In this document: one piece after another, positions 50,406 through 62,128 of the stretch
Layout of the letters: every line of letters starts with the position of its first letter
Position numbering within the stretch: the stretch's first letter is position 1
Assembly (NCBI GenBank): GCA_018873245.2
Contig: JAEMBT020000008.1
Location: 6,531,569-6,595,568 of the forward strand
Direction of reading: 5' to 3'
Length of the DNA stretch: 64,000 bases
Source: Archegozetes longisetosus
Lineage: Eukaryota; Arthropoda; Arachnida; Sarcoptiformes; Trhypochthoniidae
Made by a program: the position numbers and the translations under genes
Notes under the pieces: model-generated
The model's database searches: none
What the model was told of the DNA's origin: nothing
Seen by the model: only the letters and a program-made list of their open reading frames with translations

Positions 50406-51439
50406 GGGTCGACCACCTTGTATGTTGCGTCACATTCAGCCACCTCAACTATAACATTCATTTCTGAGTCGATTGAGTCTGGGCTAGTGAGCTTCTACCT
50501 GCCCGTTACCGAGTTATGTGAAAATTTTTCGAGCGTGGCCACACTTGAGGTGGGATTATAAAGCTTTCTCAGTCATAGAGTTTTATATATGTAATATGCC
50601 TGTAATCCCGCTCACTCTAGCCCTGCACCATTACCATAATCTAACCTAGATGTTCATTATGATATTGCAATTATTATGGAGATCGAGTTCGAAAAAGACT
50701 GTCTAATTAATTTCTGAAATCTCCTTAGATTTTACATTTAAATACAATTTCAATTCTTAGATATTAGGTTAATGGTTTTTACTCGTACCAAAATTTAATT
50801 TAGGAATAAGTTTAAAAGTTAGAAATTTACCTTTCATTAAAAGATTTTATCTCAATTATTTTGTATTTTTAATTTTTGTGTCAATTTTTAAAAAATCTCA
50901 AATGTATAAAATGTAATGACTAATAAAGGTATCATTCTCAAAACATGTGTATTTCTGATTTTATATTTAATTGGATAAATTACATGAATTCAATTAATAA
51001 ACTTAAGAGAATTTTTCTAAGATTTCTATCTTTTATTCTATATCTAAAAAAATAAAATTTTACTCATGCTTTATTTCAATTCGAGATTCATAATTCCGCA
51101 TTTATAGCCTAGAAAAGAATCCATCTAATCAGTGTTTAAATTTTGATATTTCAATTTTCGAAAAATTATTTAAAAAGAACGATGAAAATAAGTCTATGGG
51201 ATTCTGGTTATCCATACACCCGGGAACTCATGATATATTTTAATAGAGATCATCATCCTGATCAAAATTGTCAATGGGCTCACCTCTGTATAACTTATAG
51301 TTTATCCGCTAGATGTTCTTAAAGTAAACGTTTAAAATGAATCTTCGATTTTCTCTAAGGGTATTATAGATATCGAAAAACGGGGTTCATAATTGTAATC
51401 AGCGTTAAATTCTACATCGAAATCATATATCATATAATA
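50406..51439. other. AT-rich stretch, no gene recognised
   Basis: Moderately balanced composition to about 50.65 kb, then AT-rich. No frame, repeat pair or terminal structure could be supported. Confidence 0.4.
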
Positions 51440-51552
51440 AAAAATCTTAAAGTGGAAAAATTCGATATAAAATATTTAAGTTGAATATCTCGAAAATTAT
51501 TCGATATGAAAAATTTGGATTTTATATTCGGAATCAGCGTTAAAAAATACAT
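51440..51552 (+). repeat. Dispersed repeat copy 2 (AT-rich, ~115 bp)
   Basis: Direct-orientation copy of the repeat at 2430-2545. It shares attcgatataaaatattta, gaatatctcgaaaa and ttcggaatcagcgttaaaaa blocks. Confidence 0.7.
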
Positions 51553-51639
51553 ATAGATCAGTTGAAAAGTCAATTTATAAAATAATTAATTTTAATAACA
51601 CCTTAAAACAACACAAATCATGTCTTCACAAATTTAAAA

Positions 51640-51780
51640 AGCTACGGTCCATAGGGAGTCGGCCCCCAGGGCTCCTGTGGTTCCCCAACTGGCTACTGGG
51701 ATGACGGACAATAGACAGCATCAAATTGGGTATGCCAGCGGTACCCAATTTGATGATCAGGCCCAGACCGCTGGATAATA
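51640..51780. other. GC-rich island with nested hairpin
   Basis: A ~140-bp island much richer in G and C than its surroundings. It contains a perfect 13-bp inverted repeat, atcaaattgggta (51720-51732) and tacccaatttgat (51742-51754), around a 9-nt loop. The loop sequence ccagcggt (51735-51742) is complementary to accgctgg at 51767-51774, so an RNA could form a pseudoknot. A 67-codon minus frame crosses it but has no family resemblance. It may be a structured RNA or a repeat fragment. Confidence 0.45.
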
Positions 51781-52680
51781 ACAAATAATTATATCTTATA
51801 TTATATAATTGATAGCCAGGGTTTGTCAAACTTTATTTTCTTCATTTAAAATCTTCTCTGATTATAATTCGAGTATTTACTATCATTTTATAATTATGGA
51901 GTCAAAAGAGATACTGCAAATAGTATCCATCAGTAAGGCTTTTGCTTAATTATTCTTAAAGAATGTTGATTAAAACATTAATTTTTTAGACGTAATTCTT
52001 TAAAAAATTCACATCTTCTCTCAGCCATAGAATTTTTGAAAAATTCTTTTGCATTTAATTCCACTTTTGTAAGCTTTAACTTGATACCCATATTGGCTTG
52101 GTGGCCGATTAGGCTAGATGCCTATGTTTCTGATTAACTTCAGACATTTTTCAAGGATAAAATACCGGATATTGATCACTCTGTAATTATTGATTAGGCG
52201 AACTGATAACTTATAGCTCAATCATCAAATTTCAACGTTTTAATCGTTAACAAGCAATTGATCAATCTTTAAAAACTGATAACAACTTAAACTTTCATTT
52301 TACTCATGTTATAATTTTTTGAGGGATACTCATATCTACTATTGACTTATGGTTGTAAAAATAGTGCTTCTCTACATTTAACCAAAATTCAGGATTAGTT
52401 TGATATCGTCTCATCAAGAGTCGGAAGATTAAGTTCGTTCGAGGTCTCGTCAGAGTCATCTCTGGTTTGTTTAGATTCTTATTTTTACTACCTAAAGGCT
52501 TTCGTCATAACTTCCTTCCTCGAGAACCAGCGCCTCCGCAGCTGCTCCTTCTACCAACTATTTTCTGAACTTTAGCTCAGACACTAGATTTCTTATTTTG
52601 TATTGAACCGAGTTTTGCTGATTATTGCGTATCGTAATAGTCAGTAATAAATCAGACTTGAAGAGTAATTCAACATTTTT
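51781..52680. other. AT-rich stretch, no gene recognised
   Basis: No frame or repeat could be supported. Confidence 0.4.
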
Positions 52681-53067
52681 ATTCATTACCAACATATCTG
52701 TTCACATTTCTTAGGGAATGCTTCATTGATAACAATAGTATTGTATAAGTGAATGGTCGGATCATTCAGATTTTTATTCTGTTCCAGAGTTTTAATTATC
52801 ATGATTACATCAGATTCGTTTAGATTAGTGGGCATGACTGGAATCTAATCAATCCAACTATTGTTTAAAATAAATTCTTCTACAGAAAACTCGATCTGAG
52901 AGTTTAACATTTGTCCTACAGAGCAAGACTCTAAGCAGTTGGCAATCAAATTGCTTCCGAAGAAGTGCTTGTGCGTTAGGTATGCCTAAACGTGAAAGTG
53001 TTGAGTAGTCTAAGTAACCGCTAAGTTTGTAAAAATTTTGGACATATTCTAGTTGTGCTTTAGCCAC
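52681..53067 (-). pseudogene. Unknown protein remnant in two frames
   Basis: Minus frame 53067-52858 contains LEYVQNFYKLSGYLDYSTLS and a continuation ending RRIYFKQ. A second minus frame (about 52833-52687) reads MPTNLNESDVIMIIKTLEQN, then ending INEAFPKKCEQICW. Both look protein-like in composition, and they sit in the right order for a broken gene. I recognise no family. Confidence 0.3.
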
Positions 53068-53994
53068 AATGTCCGAAATTTATGTTCGACCACTTAGTGA
53101 TCTTAAGAGTCGTTTCGAGGATATCAAGTCATTGGCGACACCTTTAACGATATAAATGATTGGCTTTCGCCTAGATATGACTGTAATGACATTAAAAGTG
53201 ATGACCTAACCCGTTTAACTGGCTCTTACTCCAGAAGTGATCGTCAGCCAAGCATTACTTTTGATGACGCGCGCGAGTAACGTTTTGTCACTTAATTTCT
53301 ATCAATCGTTCAACGATTCCGATAAGATCTCGCTCTGAAAACGCTCCAAATTAATAGAAATAAATATTATTTTTATCTATAAACTACTTGAAAACTGTTT
53401 GGTTTGATTTGTTGTTCGAAAATGTGCAGCCAATCGTTTTGCTTGTTGCCAATACATTGACATTTTCGATAATTTTGTTAGTAGTTTGTTTTCATAATTT
53501 ATTAAAAATGAAAGTTTAAAATAAATTTGAAACCAAATTCAAGTTACAATACGAGCAAATAGTAAAACAAGATCTACTCGCGGCAACTAACTTATGTTAT
53601 GCAACAGTTTCTCATTAATAAACAACTAATTAATTGAATAAAAAACTTGGCCCATGTTCATACATATGTTCGCAATAAACTATTTTCATCTTTCTATACA
53701 CATAATTTAATTAAAATATAGTTAATTGTTTTGATATTTGATTGATTTATTAAATGAATTTGACACATGTTTTACTGCATTCACTATTATTATTGTTCGT
53801 ACAATTAATCTGAAAGTTTTGTTGAACGCATATCCGTTCAAATAAGGCACAAATGTGAATGAAATGTCAACAAATACGAAATGCACACGTTTTGAAAGTT
53901 TGTTTTGATTTTGACGTCAAAAATGTGTCTATATTTTAATTGTCTCAGCAGTTTACTCATAAATTTCAATCAATTCAACAGTAATTAAATACAA
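53068..53994. other. Upstream region of TRMT10-like gene
   Basis: AT-rich except near 53.25 kb (gcgcgcgagtaacg). It probably holds the promoter of the next gene. No motif could be assigned with confidence. Confidence 0.4.
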
Positions 53995-54744
53995 ATGATT
54001 TCAACAAAACTACTAAAACATAACTTAAATTTATTAAAAACAAGTTATTGCGTGAGGACAAGTCGTAAGTTATGTGAAATAAGAACAAATCCACAATCAC
54101 CGCCATCACGGCCTGAGCTAACAAGTTCTCAAAGTCTTGTAATAGATTTGAGTTTTGACGACGAAATGTCATCGAAAGAATGTCAGCGTTTAGCACGTGA
54201 AATATATGCCATATATTGTATTAATAATAGTTTTAAAGGCAGTCAAACTGCATTTGATATAAGTTTATGCAATCCATCATCAAGTAATAGCCTAACGGTT
54301 GAGTACCTAAGACAATATTTACCACAAATCAGCTCAACGAATGACACTCTTTGGCATAATTTTCATATCTATAATAAATCTTATTTAGAAGTGTTTGATC
54401 GTAAAAGACTCGTATATTTGACTCCAGACACAAAAGAGTTGATCAGTTACGACAAAAACGATATTTATATCATTGGCGGAATTGTTGACAAATATTGTTT
54501 CAAAAGTAAACCTAAACTTTTGACGAGTAGTAAAGCGATTAGAGAAGGAATTCGCGTCGGAAAGTTTCCAATCGATCACTTGATTAGTGATAAAATGAAG
54601 CATAAGATTATCTTGTTTTTGCCTCAAGTTTTTGGAATTTTAAGTGTTGTTAAAGAGAGTAATGACTGGGAATTCGCAGTTCGCAAGCACTTGCCTTTTT
54701 GGAAATTGAAACAAAACAAACAATTTATTAGTGAAAGTATTTGA
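53995..54744 (+). CDS. TRMT10C: TRMT10-family tRNA methyltransferase, mitochondrial type
   Basis: An intronless 249-residue frame from ATG. The SPOUT-fold TRM10 family methylates purine 9 of tRNAs; TRMT10C (MRPP1) also serves mitochondrial RNase P. Family blocks: LVIDLSFDDEMSSKECQRLA, RLVYLTPDTKEL, then YIIGGIVDKYCFKSKPK, AIREGIRVGKFPIDHLI, ILFLPQVFGILSVVKESNDW and AVRKHLPFWK. The first ~30 residues are rich in Lys, Arg, Ser and Leu with no acidic residue before Cys-Glu (MISTKLLKHNLNLLKTSYCV), a plausible mitochondrial targeting sequence, which is why C is favoured over A/B. It is shorter than human TRMT10C (403 aa), mostly in the N-terminal region. It sits inside the spacer of the inverted Src duplication and could be a retrocopy, since no intron is present. 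Confidence 0.85.
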   Translation: MISTKLLKHNLNLLKTSYCVRTSRKLCEIRTNPQSPPSRPELTSSQSLVIDLSFDDEMSSKECQRLAREIYAIYCINNSFKGSQTAFDISLCNPSSSNSLTVEYLRQYLPQISSTNDTLWHNFHIYNKSYLEVFDRKRLVYLTPDTKELISYDKNDIYIIGGIVDKYCFKSKPKLLTSSKAIREGIRVGKFPIDHLISDKMKHKIILFLPQVFGILSVVKESNDWEFAVRKHLPFWKLKQNKQFISESI

Positions 54745-55259
54745 AGTTTGAAATAGTGGTTATCTTTAATGAAAGTGATCAATGGCTAGTTATTTCGAGT
54801 TAGTAGCGATCTCATTGTTGTATAAGTTTTTTCAACGAATATTTTTCTTTTATTAAGAAACTAAGATATTGTATTTTAACAATAATGAAAAAAATTGATT
54901 AAATCACATTCGAACATTTGATTAAATAGTTTTTCTTACATTAAAATTTATCTTCGACTCAATGATACGTCTCTAGTAATAAAATAGTAACTATTAGAAA
55001 AGGTTCTTGGAATTAAAATTGGCAGTAATTTTGGTGCAGAGTTTACTCAAATATATCTTAAAAGGGAATCGATCGCTACGTTTCAGATTTCAGAAATTAT
55101 TTTATTGTATGAATTTGATGTGATATGTTAAAATAGCTAGTTAAAAATGCTGACCGCTAGCTACTTAGAAGTCATGATCATTTTAAAATCTTTTCCTGTG
55201 TATCCATGCAACAAAAGATTTTTGAAACCTGAACTCGAGCGATTGATCGGTTCCCTGTT
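54745..55259. other. Spacer with second RLIGSLF repeat fragment
   Basis: Mostly AT-rich. Near 55140-55290 (+) a short frame contains FLKPELERLIGSLFR, homologous in DNA to the fragment at 43.1 kb. Confidence 0.4.
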
Positions 55260-55274
55260 TAGAGCAAGATCTGA

Positions 55275-55436
55275 ATTTAATTCATGTGCACCCTAACGTT
55301 GCCAACACCTCCAATATTGAAGCTAATTTCTTTAATCCGATCGACTAGGCTCGAGAACATCTTAGCGAATTCGCCGCCTATTAGTCCGCCAACAATAAGG
55401 CCAGTTATGAGGAACTTCAAACCTTCTTTTAGGACA
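55275..55436 (-). other. Short open frame with glycine-zipper helix, unknown
   Basis: A minus frame of ~53 codons reads VLKEGLKFLITGLIVGGLIG, then GEFAKMFSSLVDRIKEI, ending NVRVHMN-stop. The LITGLIVGGLIGG stretch is a glycine-zipper-like hydrophobic helix. It begins exactly at the inner edge of the Src B duplication arm, so it may be the tail of a gene broken by that event. No family recognised. Confidence 0.3.
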
Positions 55437-58400
55437 CCTAAAAGATGTAACTACAATTTCTAATTTAAGATACGTTTACTTTATTATTATCAAATCAAAA
55501 ATAGGTTAATATTTTGCCCTTAAAACTAAATTAACATAACTGTAAATAATATTTTTCAATTTCACAGTGTTGTCTTTCAGTGGCCACGAAATAATCATCA
55601 AAAAAATTATATAAATATTCAAAAGTCGGTCTATTTTCTGGTACTTCATCCCAACACTTGAGCATAATATCATAGTAAGAATCTGGACATTCAACACCAA
55701 CAGGTTTAGGTAATCTATACTTATATTTCGAAACCTGATCGAGAACATCACCACATCGCATATCTTCAGAAAAGATAATCGATTGAAAAATGAATTCATA
55801 TAATACTCTGAAAAATACTAACACCCATAAGGAACCTGTCCATAAGTAATCACTTCGAATAGCAAAATACCAAAAGACCAAACATCAGACTTAGTTGAGA
55901 ACTTGCCAAAAATAGCGGCTTCGGGTGCAGTCCACTTGATAGGGAACTCAGCCCCCAGTCTCGCGACATATTCTTTTTCTTCTATTATCCTCGCGAGACT
56001 GAAATCTGCAACTTTGACTTCATTGTTATCTCCGACCAATATATTTCTTGCGGCCAAATCTTTGTGAACTAATTTAATTGACTCTAAATAACTCATACCA
56101 GAAGCCACCTGTGAGCACATATCTATCAGATCTGGTAACTTTAATGACTTTCCTTCTGGATTATCTCTGAGATAGTCGAGAAGCGCTCCTTTTCTAACAA
56201 ACTCAGTCACAATGAGTAGGGGTTCTCCTCTCGAACAAACCTAATGTTAGCAATGAATAAATTTACATTAAATTCAATATCGCTCAAACTTTTCAGACCA
56301 AATCTCAGGTTTATTAATTTATTTTTGTCTTGAATTTTTATAGAATTGCCTACAAATTTTTCATTTTTCTTGAAGTTTCAAACCAATGTTTTTAACTTTT
56401 AGAATGAGTTAAAAGTTTGAGTAAAAAATTAATTTTTGTTAGAAATGATTTTTCTTCTCATTTAACTTCATAAATGGATTTGAAATTTCAAAAGATCGAA
56501 AATCAAAAATTAGTTAGTCCATAGGTTGAAAACTTGAAAGTTTCTGATGATCAAGTAGTCAATTGTATCATGAATAGCATACTTCAACTGAAGAAACATA
56601 TATTATTTTCACTCTCAATTTTCTAGCCTTAATTGTTATTTTTGAATTAAAAATTTAATTTAATCAATTTTCAGAATTTAATGACTGAAAAATATTAGTA
56701 AATTAAAAAAACCAAACAAACCCCATATAGTTTGACAAGCTTGTCATGTCTGCAACGTCTCATAATCACAGCTTCTTTAAATAAGGCTTGTGGAGACATA
56801 GTTCCTGGTTTTAATCTCTTGATAGCCACTTCTGCTTGGCCTAAGAATTGACCATAATACACAGTTCCAAAGTTACCACTGCCTAAGCGTTTCATCATTT
56901 TCAGATCTTTGCGATCAATTTCATCACTTCGAACAGCTGGCAATATTCCCGGTTTCGGTTTAGGATACGGTTGGCATAATGCATGACAAAGACCTCCTGA
57001 ATGTGTCGAATAGAATTGTACGATGTCTTGTAAGTGACAAAATTCTCTGTTGGACATAGCATATGATCCACTCGGAGTCTCTTTGATTTGGTAATGTTTA
57101 ACATTGTATATGTTTGGGTTTAATGGGTCTGAATCTCGGATCGAAAGAACATACGATTCTGTATTGAATAGTTTGATTGACAATTCATCAAAAAATTGAT
57201 TAATAGATATATTATCTTAACTGCTCCCTCACGCTTACACTATTGCAGATCGCACTCATGTTTAGATTTTCAATATTGTTAGGCTTCAAATTGTACTACA
57301 CTTTAGCATTTCTAAGCATATAATGAATAGTTTTCTAGTTTTCAATATTTCTCAATTTTACTATCGAATTTGATTTGCAATAATTAGTGTTAATCAGCAG
57401 TTAAGTCGATATATTGTTCAAATGAAATGTGATAGAGATGATTATCTATCAGATTAAACTACTAAATAGATAGCACGCATCAACAAAGCTATTAAATTAA
57501 TTGGGTTATATTTGGTTCACACAATTATTACTTAATCTCGACCTGACTCATTACAATGAAGTGTACTGTTCTAACTGTAATTTGATTTAGTAGTTCAAAT
57601 TGTGGAATAAACACTACTATCGTAATCAATGATTGTTTATTTATTACTTAATCCGTCTGGAATGTTGTATTCACTCAATCTGATTAGAAAAGTTCCGACC
57701 GGGTATTCTTCACAAAGTAAAAGTTTTTCAGCAGCTCTCCGACCAATACAGCCATAGTACCAACTGAACAATAATCAATTATAATTTAAGTAAAACAAAA
57801 GATATTTTCGAAAACTGAGATCTGACTATACGTTAAAAAGTTCGAAAACTTTAACAATACTATAACCTTAAAATACATAACTTACTCTTGAGACTCAATA
57901 GCACTGGTCCCGACATAATTAGATGGTATATAACCGATTTCCCCTGTCTCTAACCGTTCGACTGACCACCAGTCCGGATCATTCTTCTCGATAATTCTCA
58001 ATCTCTCTCCTTTCCTAAAACTCAAATCTCCTTTATGTTGAGCATTATAGTCATACATAGCAATAACCACAGTGTCTTGAATTTGGTCTCCAGTCACTAT
58101 CGATGGCAGTGAGTGTGAATCTGCTGTATTTTGAACTACATTCCCATTAAGTGGAGTTCGACTTGTCTGTTGCTGCGGTTGTTGTCCATCCTTTTGTTCT
58201 TGAAGAACTACTTCAGTATTATTAGTAATTTGTTGTGTGTTTACTTGTTGTTGAGGTTGTTTAGATATGAGATGTTTGTTAAATTTGACACACTTATTGC
58301 CCATTACTTTATTATTACAAAATGTTAGTTAAAGCTATTGTGACTGTTGAGAAAAAACGTAGATAGAGTGATTATTTCGCGGATGTGAAAAAATATGCTA

Positions 58401-58626
58401 AAATTTTCTCCCGAAATGTCATTTCCTTGATTTCACGTTATGAATAACTGAGTTTTAGCGTTGATTGTTAATGATATTATACTTGCGGATGGGGATACAA
58501 GTCTTCCGAGAAAAAGATGGAGTTAAAAATCAAAGGTGTAAGAAAGGATCATTTTTTAGAAATTTTCAGCAAGAAACCAAAGAGTATTATATATGAAAAG
58601 TGACATTTTATTTTTTGTTTATTATT
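55429..58626 (-). repeat. Right arm of 3.2-kb inverted duplication (Src B)
   Basis: Inverted counterpart of 44638-47825, separated from it by a 7.6-kb spacer. It contains the second Src-like gene in full. The arms differ by scattered substitutions and small indels; introns have diverged more than exons by eye. Confidence 0.9.
55531..58304 (-). CDS. Src64B-like: Src64-like tyrosine kinase, copy B (open frame)
   Basis: Exons 58304-57886, 57763-57648, 57158-56722, 56240-55823, 55763-55531 (1623 bp, 540 aa, phase kept). MGNKCVKF is the myristoylation site, followed by a Gln-rich unique region. Next come SH3 ([34 protein letters not shown]), SH2 ([34 protein letters not shown]) and the kinase. 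The kinase retains GSGNFG, AIK, the C-helix Glu ([10 protein letters not shown]), both catalytic aspartates and KWTAPEA. However, HRD is HKD and DFG is DFS, both rare in active Src kinases. The C-terminal tail keeps tyrosines ([10 protein letters not shown]) that could serve as the inhibitory site. The long coding frame is intact, so this copy can make protein, with reduced or altered activity likely. Confidence 0.85.
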
Positions 58627-58654
58627 TTTTACGGCTCTTATATACGTAAAACTT

Positions 58655-58672
58655 TTATACGGCCTTGATCAG
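58655..58672. repeat. LINE 3' flank with target-site duplication
   Basis: CCTTGATCAG at 58663-58672 is repeated at 62264-62273 on the other side of the LINE. The bases outside it (ttatacgg) continue the dispersed repeat whose uninterrupted copy is near 50.4 kb. Confidence 0.9.
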
Positions 58673-58714
58673 TTGTTGTTGTTGTTGTTGTTGCCTCCGC
58701 TTCTGTGATGCGAT

Positions 58715-61700
58715 TCACATGAGTCTTGAGGCCTCCAGGAAGGCGATTGCGTCTTCAGGTGCTCTCCAAAGAGATAAAAGGTCTATACGATGAGTGTGTC
58801 GGAGAGAAGAAAGGCCAGGGCATTGAGAAAATATGTGTTTGGTGGTTTCGGGAGAGGAGTGGCAGAAGCGGCATCGGTCGGTGTCGCTTCTATTTGTGCG
58901 ATAAAGGTAGTCCCGGAGGAGAGGGGAGTAGTTCGAGCGAAGTTGGGAGAGAATGGAGCGGGCTTTCCGAGGGAGGGTAATTTCTGATGGATTTATTTCT
59001 GGGGGTTTCTGGCCTAAGAGTTTATTGGGAGAAAGGGATGATATGCTGCGGGCAGTGAAGTTTGTATGAAGACTGACGATTGTTTGGGAAATGTCGCTTG
59101 ACTGGGGGTCAGAATGGGTCGAGAGGAGATATGAAAAATGGGAGGAAGGGGTGTTTTTCATTTGCCTAGGGGGGATATAAGGGAGGGTGAGGTGGTGTGA
59201 AGGGTGGGAACTGTCGGTGAGTTTGGTGTAGAATTGGGTGCCCAATAGATTTATATGGGTAGTTAGTGGAAGGATTTTGGTTTCATTATGTAGGTGGGAA
59301 TGGGAGGACATTTGGGTGGAGCCGGTTGCTAGGCGGAGGGCTTTGTTTTGAATAATCTGCAGTTTATGGAGGTTAGTCAAGCAGATAGGGGGGGACCAGG
59401 CGGGAGCTGCATATTCCAGTACGGGACGGATATAGGATTTGTAAAGGGTTATAAGGGTTTCTTTATCTTGACCCCAGGTTGTGGAGGATAAGGCTTTCAA
59501 TGAGTTTAGGCGTCGGTGTGATTTTTGCTTGAGGTGGGAGGTATGCGGGGAGAAAGTGAGGAGAGGGTCAAAGATTACCCCAAGAATTTTGGGGTTTTTG
59601 GTGGTAGGGATGCAGGAGTTGTTTAGAGTGAGGGGAGGTTGGAAATCGAGTTCATGGCGGTCGGGGGTGAAGAGGGTGCTGGAAGATTTGTCGGGAGAGA
59701 TAGTGAGGCGGTTTTTAGAGGCCCATTGTTCAATGATAGGAAGGAATGATTGGAGGTGAGAGGTAGCCGTGAGTTTATTGGGATGGGAGGAAAGGATGGT
59801 GATATCGTCTGCGTAGGTTATTAGCTTTAGATGGGAAGGGGGAGTAGGGATGTCAGCTATGTAGAAGTTAAATAGTAGGGGGGATAGAACAGCGCCTTGG
59901 GGTACACCATTTCTAAAGTTTCTGTGAGAGCTAAGGGTGTTGCCTAACTTGACGCAGGATTGCCTGCCGCGAAGAAAATTTGCAAGCCAGCGTTTGTCGT
60001 TAGGGGGGAGTGGGGTATTGTTAAGCTTAGAGATAAGGAGTGGAGTGGACACAGTGTCGAAGGCTTTAGACAGGTCGAGACAGAGGGCGATCGTGCGGGT
60101 AGGGGGTTTCTTTTGGTTGAAACCATTTAAAATGGTTTGAGTTAGTTCAGTGAGGGCGGTGACGGTTGAGAGTGATTTCCGGAAACTATGCTGGTGGGAA
60201 TTTTGAGGTAGAAGGGGTTTGATGCGGTTTTTTATAAGCCTTTCCATGACTTTAGAGAGGGGAGAGGAGAGAAATAGGACGATAGGAGGAGGGAAGATTT
60301 GGGGGTTTGTTGGGTTTGAGAAGTGGTATAATAATAGATTTTTTCCAGATGGATGGAATTTGACAGTTGAGCCAGGAGAAATTAAACAGCTTAGTGAGGG
60401 CGGTCATTGCGTTTGGGCCAAGGTGTTTAAGGTGAATGTTTGCTAAATTGTCAGGGCCGAGTGCTTTTGAGGGTGTGATGGAGCGAATTATCTTTAGCGT
60501 TTGCTCAGGGAAAAAAGGGGGATCGGGGTGGGGGTCGAGTTTGATGGATTTTAGGGAGCGAATAACTTTTCTGTCTGATCTAGAGGGGGGATTGCGTGAT
60601 ATGGAGGCATAGTACTTGATGAGGTTGTTTGCTTGGGTTTTAGGGTGAGGGGCTTGGTTTGGTGGGTGGGATGATATAGTTTCGTGGGTTTGGAGACTAT
60701 CGTTGTTTATAGATTTTATAGTTTGCCAGAGTTTGTGGGGGGCGGTGCGGTGGTTTAGGGTTTGGACAAAATCTGTCCACCTTTTGCGTTTGAGGTTATT
60801 AATTTCGGTGTGAATTAGTTTATTTAGGGAACAGAGATGTTGGGAGTCAGAGCTGGATGGGGGGCTATGAGAGTGGGAGATTTTAAGTCGAAGGGAGTTG
60901 CGTTCTGCTATAAGTGCTTTAATCGAGGGGGAGAAGGAGGGAATATACGTCTTACGCCGGCCGGAGGGGATTGTTGTTTTAGCTGCAGTGGTTATTGAAT
61001 CACGGATATAGGCTTCTGCTAGGTCTATGGAAGGGTAAAGGGAGGGGTCGTAGTTAGCTAGGGAGAGTTCGACTAGTTCTGAGAAGGTGAGCCAGTCGGC
61101 TTTGTTAAAGTTGGTGAAGGATTTTTGATAGCTAGGGGATGGTTTACGTGTGAGAGGAAAGGATATGATGATGGGGAGGTGGTCAGAAGAGAGGGCGGGA
61201 GCAGTGCGCCAGGTAAGGCGGGAAGCGAAAGTCGCGGATATGAGGGTGAGGTCAGGGGAGGTGGGTCTATGAGAAGAGGTTACGCGCGTGGGAGTATTTT
61301 CATTTAAAAGGAGGAGGGGAAGGGGTTCCAGTTGTTCTAAAAGGAGGTTACCTCGTGTGTCGGCTGGCTGTGTTTTAAGCCAGGTAGGGTGATGAGCGTT
61401 GAAGTCGCCTAGTATAATGGGGTTAGGGAAGCTAATTAGTTGACTGAGGTTAGGGTTAAGGGTGGGAGGGGACCTTGGAGGGGGTGGATTGTATATATTG
61501 ATAATAGTGTATGTTTTCTTATTAAGGTAAATAGTGCAGGTTAAGGTTTCACAGTGGGGGTTTAGGGGGAGGGGTGAAGGGGGTCGTGAGTGGAGTATGG
61601 GATTGAGTTATGTATGTAGAGGATGAGGCCTCCACCAGAGCCTTGGGGGCGGTCGAGTCGGATAGGAGAATAATTGGGAATTTTGGGGGTCTGGGCACGG

Positions 61701-62067
61701 GGGGTCAGCTTTGTTTCTTGAAGGGCGGCTATGTGGATATTGTGGTGGGAGAGGAATTTGGTGAGCTCGGGGACTTTGTTGCGAAGGCCATTTATATTAA
61801 ATTGTAAAATGTTTAGCTGGGGGGGAAGGAGGGGTCCAGGGTTGGGTTCGATGTCGCCAGCAAGTAGTAGGATTAGACAGACCGCGTTTGCGAGCGTTAG
61901 GGGGTAGAGTTTGTGAAGACCCGCCCAGGGGGTGGGGTGGGACCGAAAGGAAGGAGGCGGGAGTGCTGGTTGGGGGTAGCTAAGGAGGGAGAGGGATAAG
62001 TGTGGAATGCTAGTGAGGTAATGTGGGGTGAAATTAGGCATAGCGAGAGAAGAAAAGGTATGAATAG

Positions 62068-62100
<33 letters not shown>

Positions 62101-62128
62101 GAAAATGGCGGGAAGGGAAAGTAAACAA
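58715..62128 (-). pseudogene. LINE ORF2: endonuclease-reverse transcriptase
   Basis: The first part (62128-61562; first ATG at 62041) has the leader, the 2A-like motif and the endonuclease start: LNILQFNINGLRNKVPELTK, AALQETKLT and GSGGGLILYIHNSIPYS. It stops at a C-rich run. One base missing in that run (about 61565-61580) explains the shift, because the next frame continues directly with CETLTCTIYL, ILGDFNAHHPTW, SPDLTLIS and SSDHLPIII and stays open to 58715. The reverse transcriptase shows YRPISLLSPLSKVMERL, LDLSKAFDTV, GVPQGAVLSPLLFNFYIADI and TYADDITIL (YADD at 59815-59804). A C-terminal CRFCHSSPETTKHIFSQCP closes it. This single lesion, or a base-call error, is the only break seen. Confidence 0.9.
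61832..61858 (-). other. 2A-like ribosome-skipping motif
   Basis: The codons read GDIEPNPGP, an exact match to the D-x-E-x-N-P-G-P consensus of 2A peptides, preceded by the hydrophobic CLILLLA. In 2A peptides the bond before the last Pro is not made, so the chain splits co-translationally. Here the break would release the leader and start the endonuclease with PLLPPQLNILQFN. Such motifs are known in trypanosome L1Tc/ingi and some CR1-like LINEs. Confidence 0.85.

Noticed and set aside
58726-60446. Several plus-strand frames of 65-92 codons across the LINE
   Set aside because: They are reverse-strand shadows of the C-rich reverse transcriptase gene and show no protein-like conservation.
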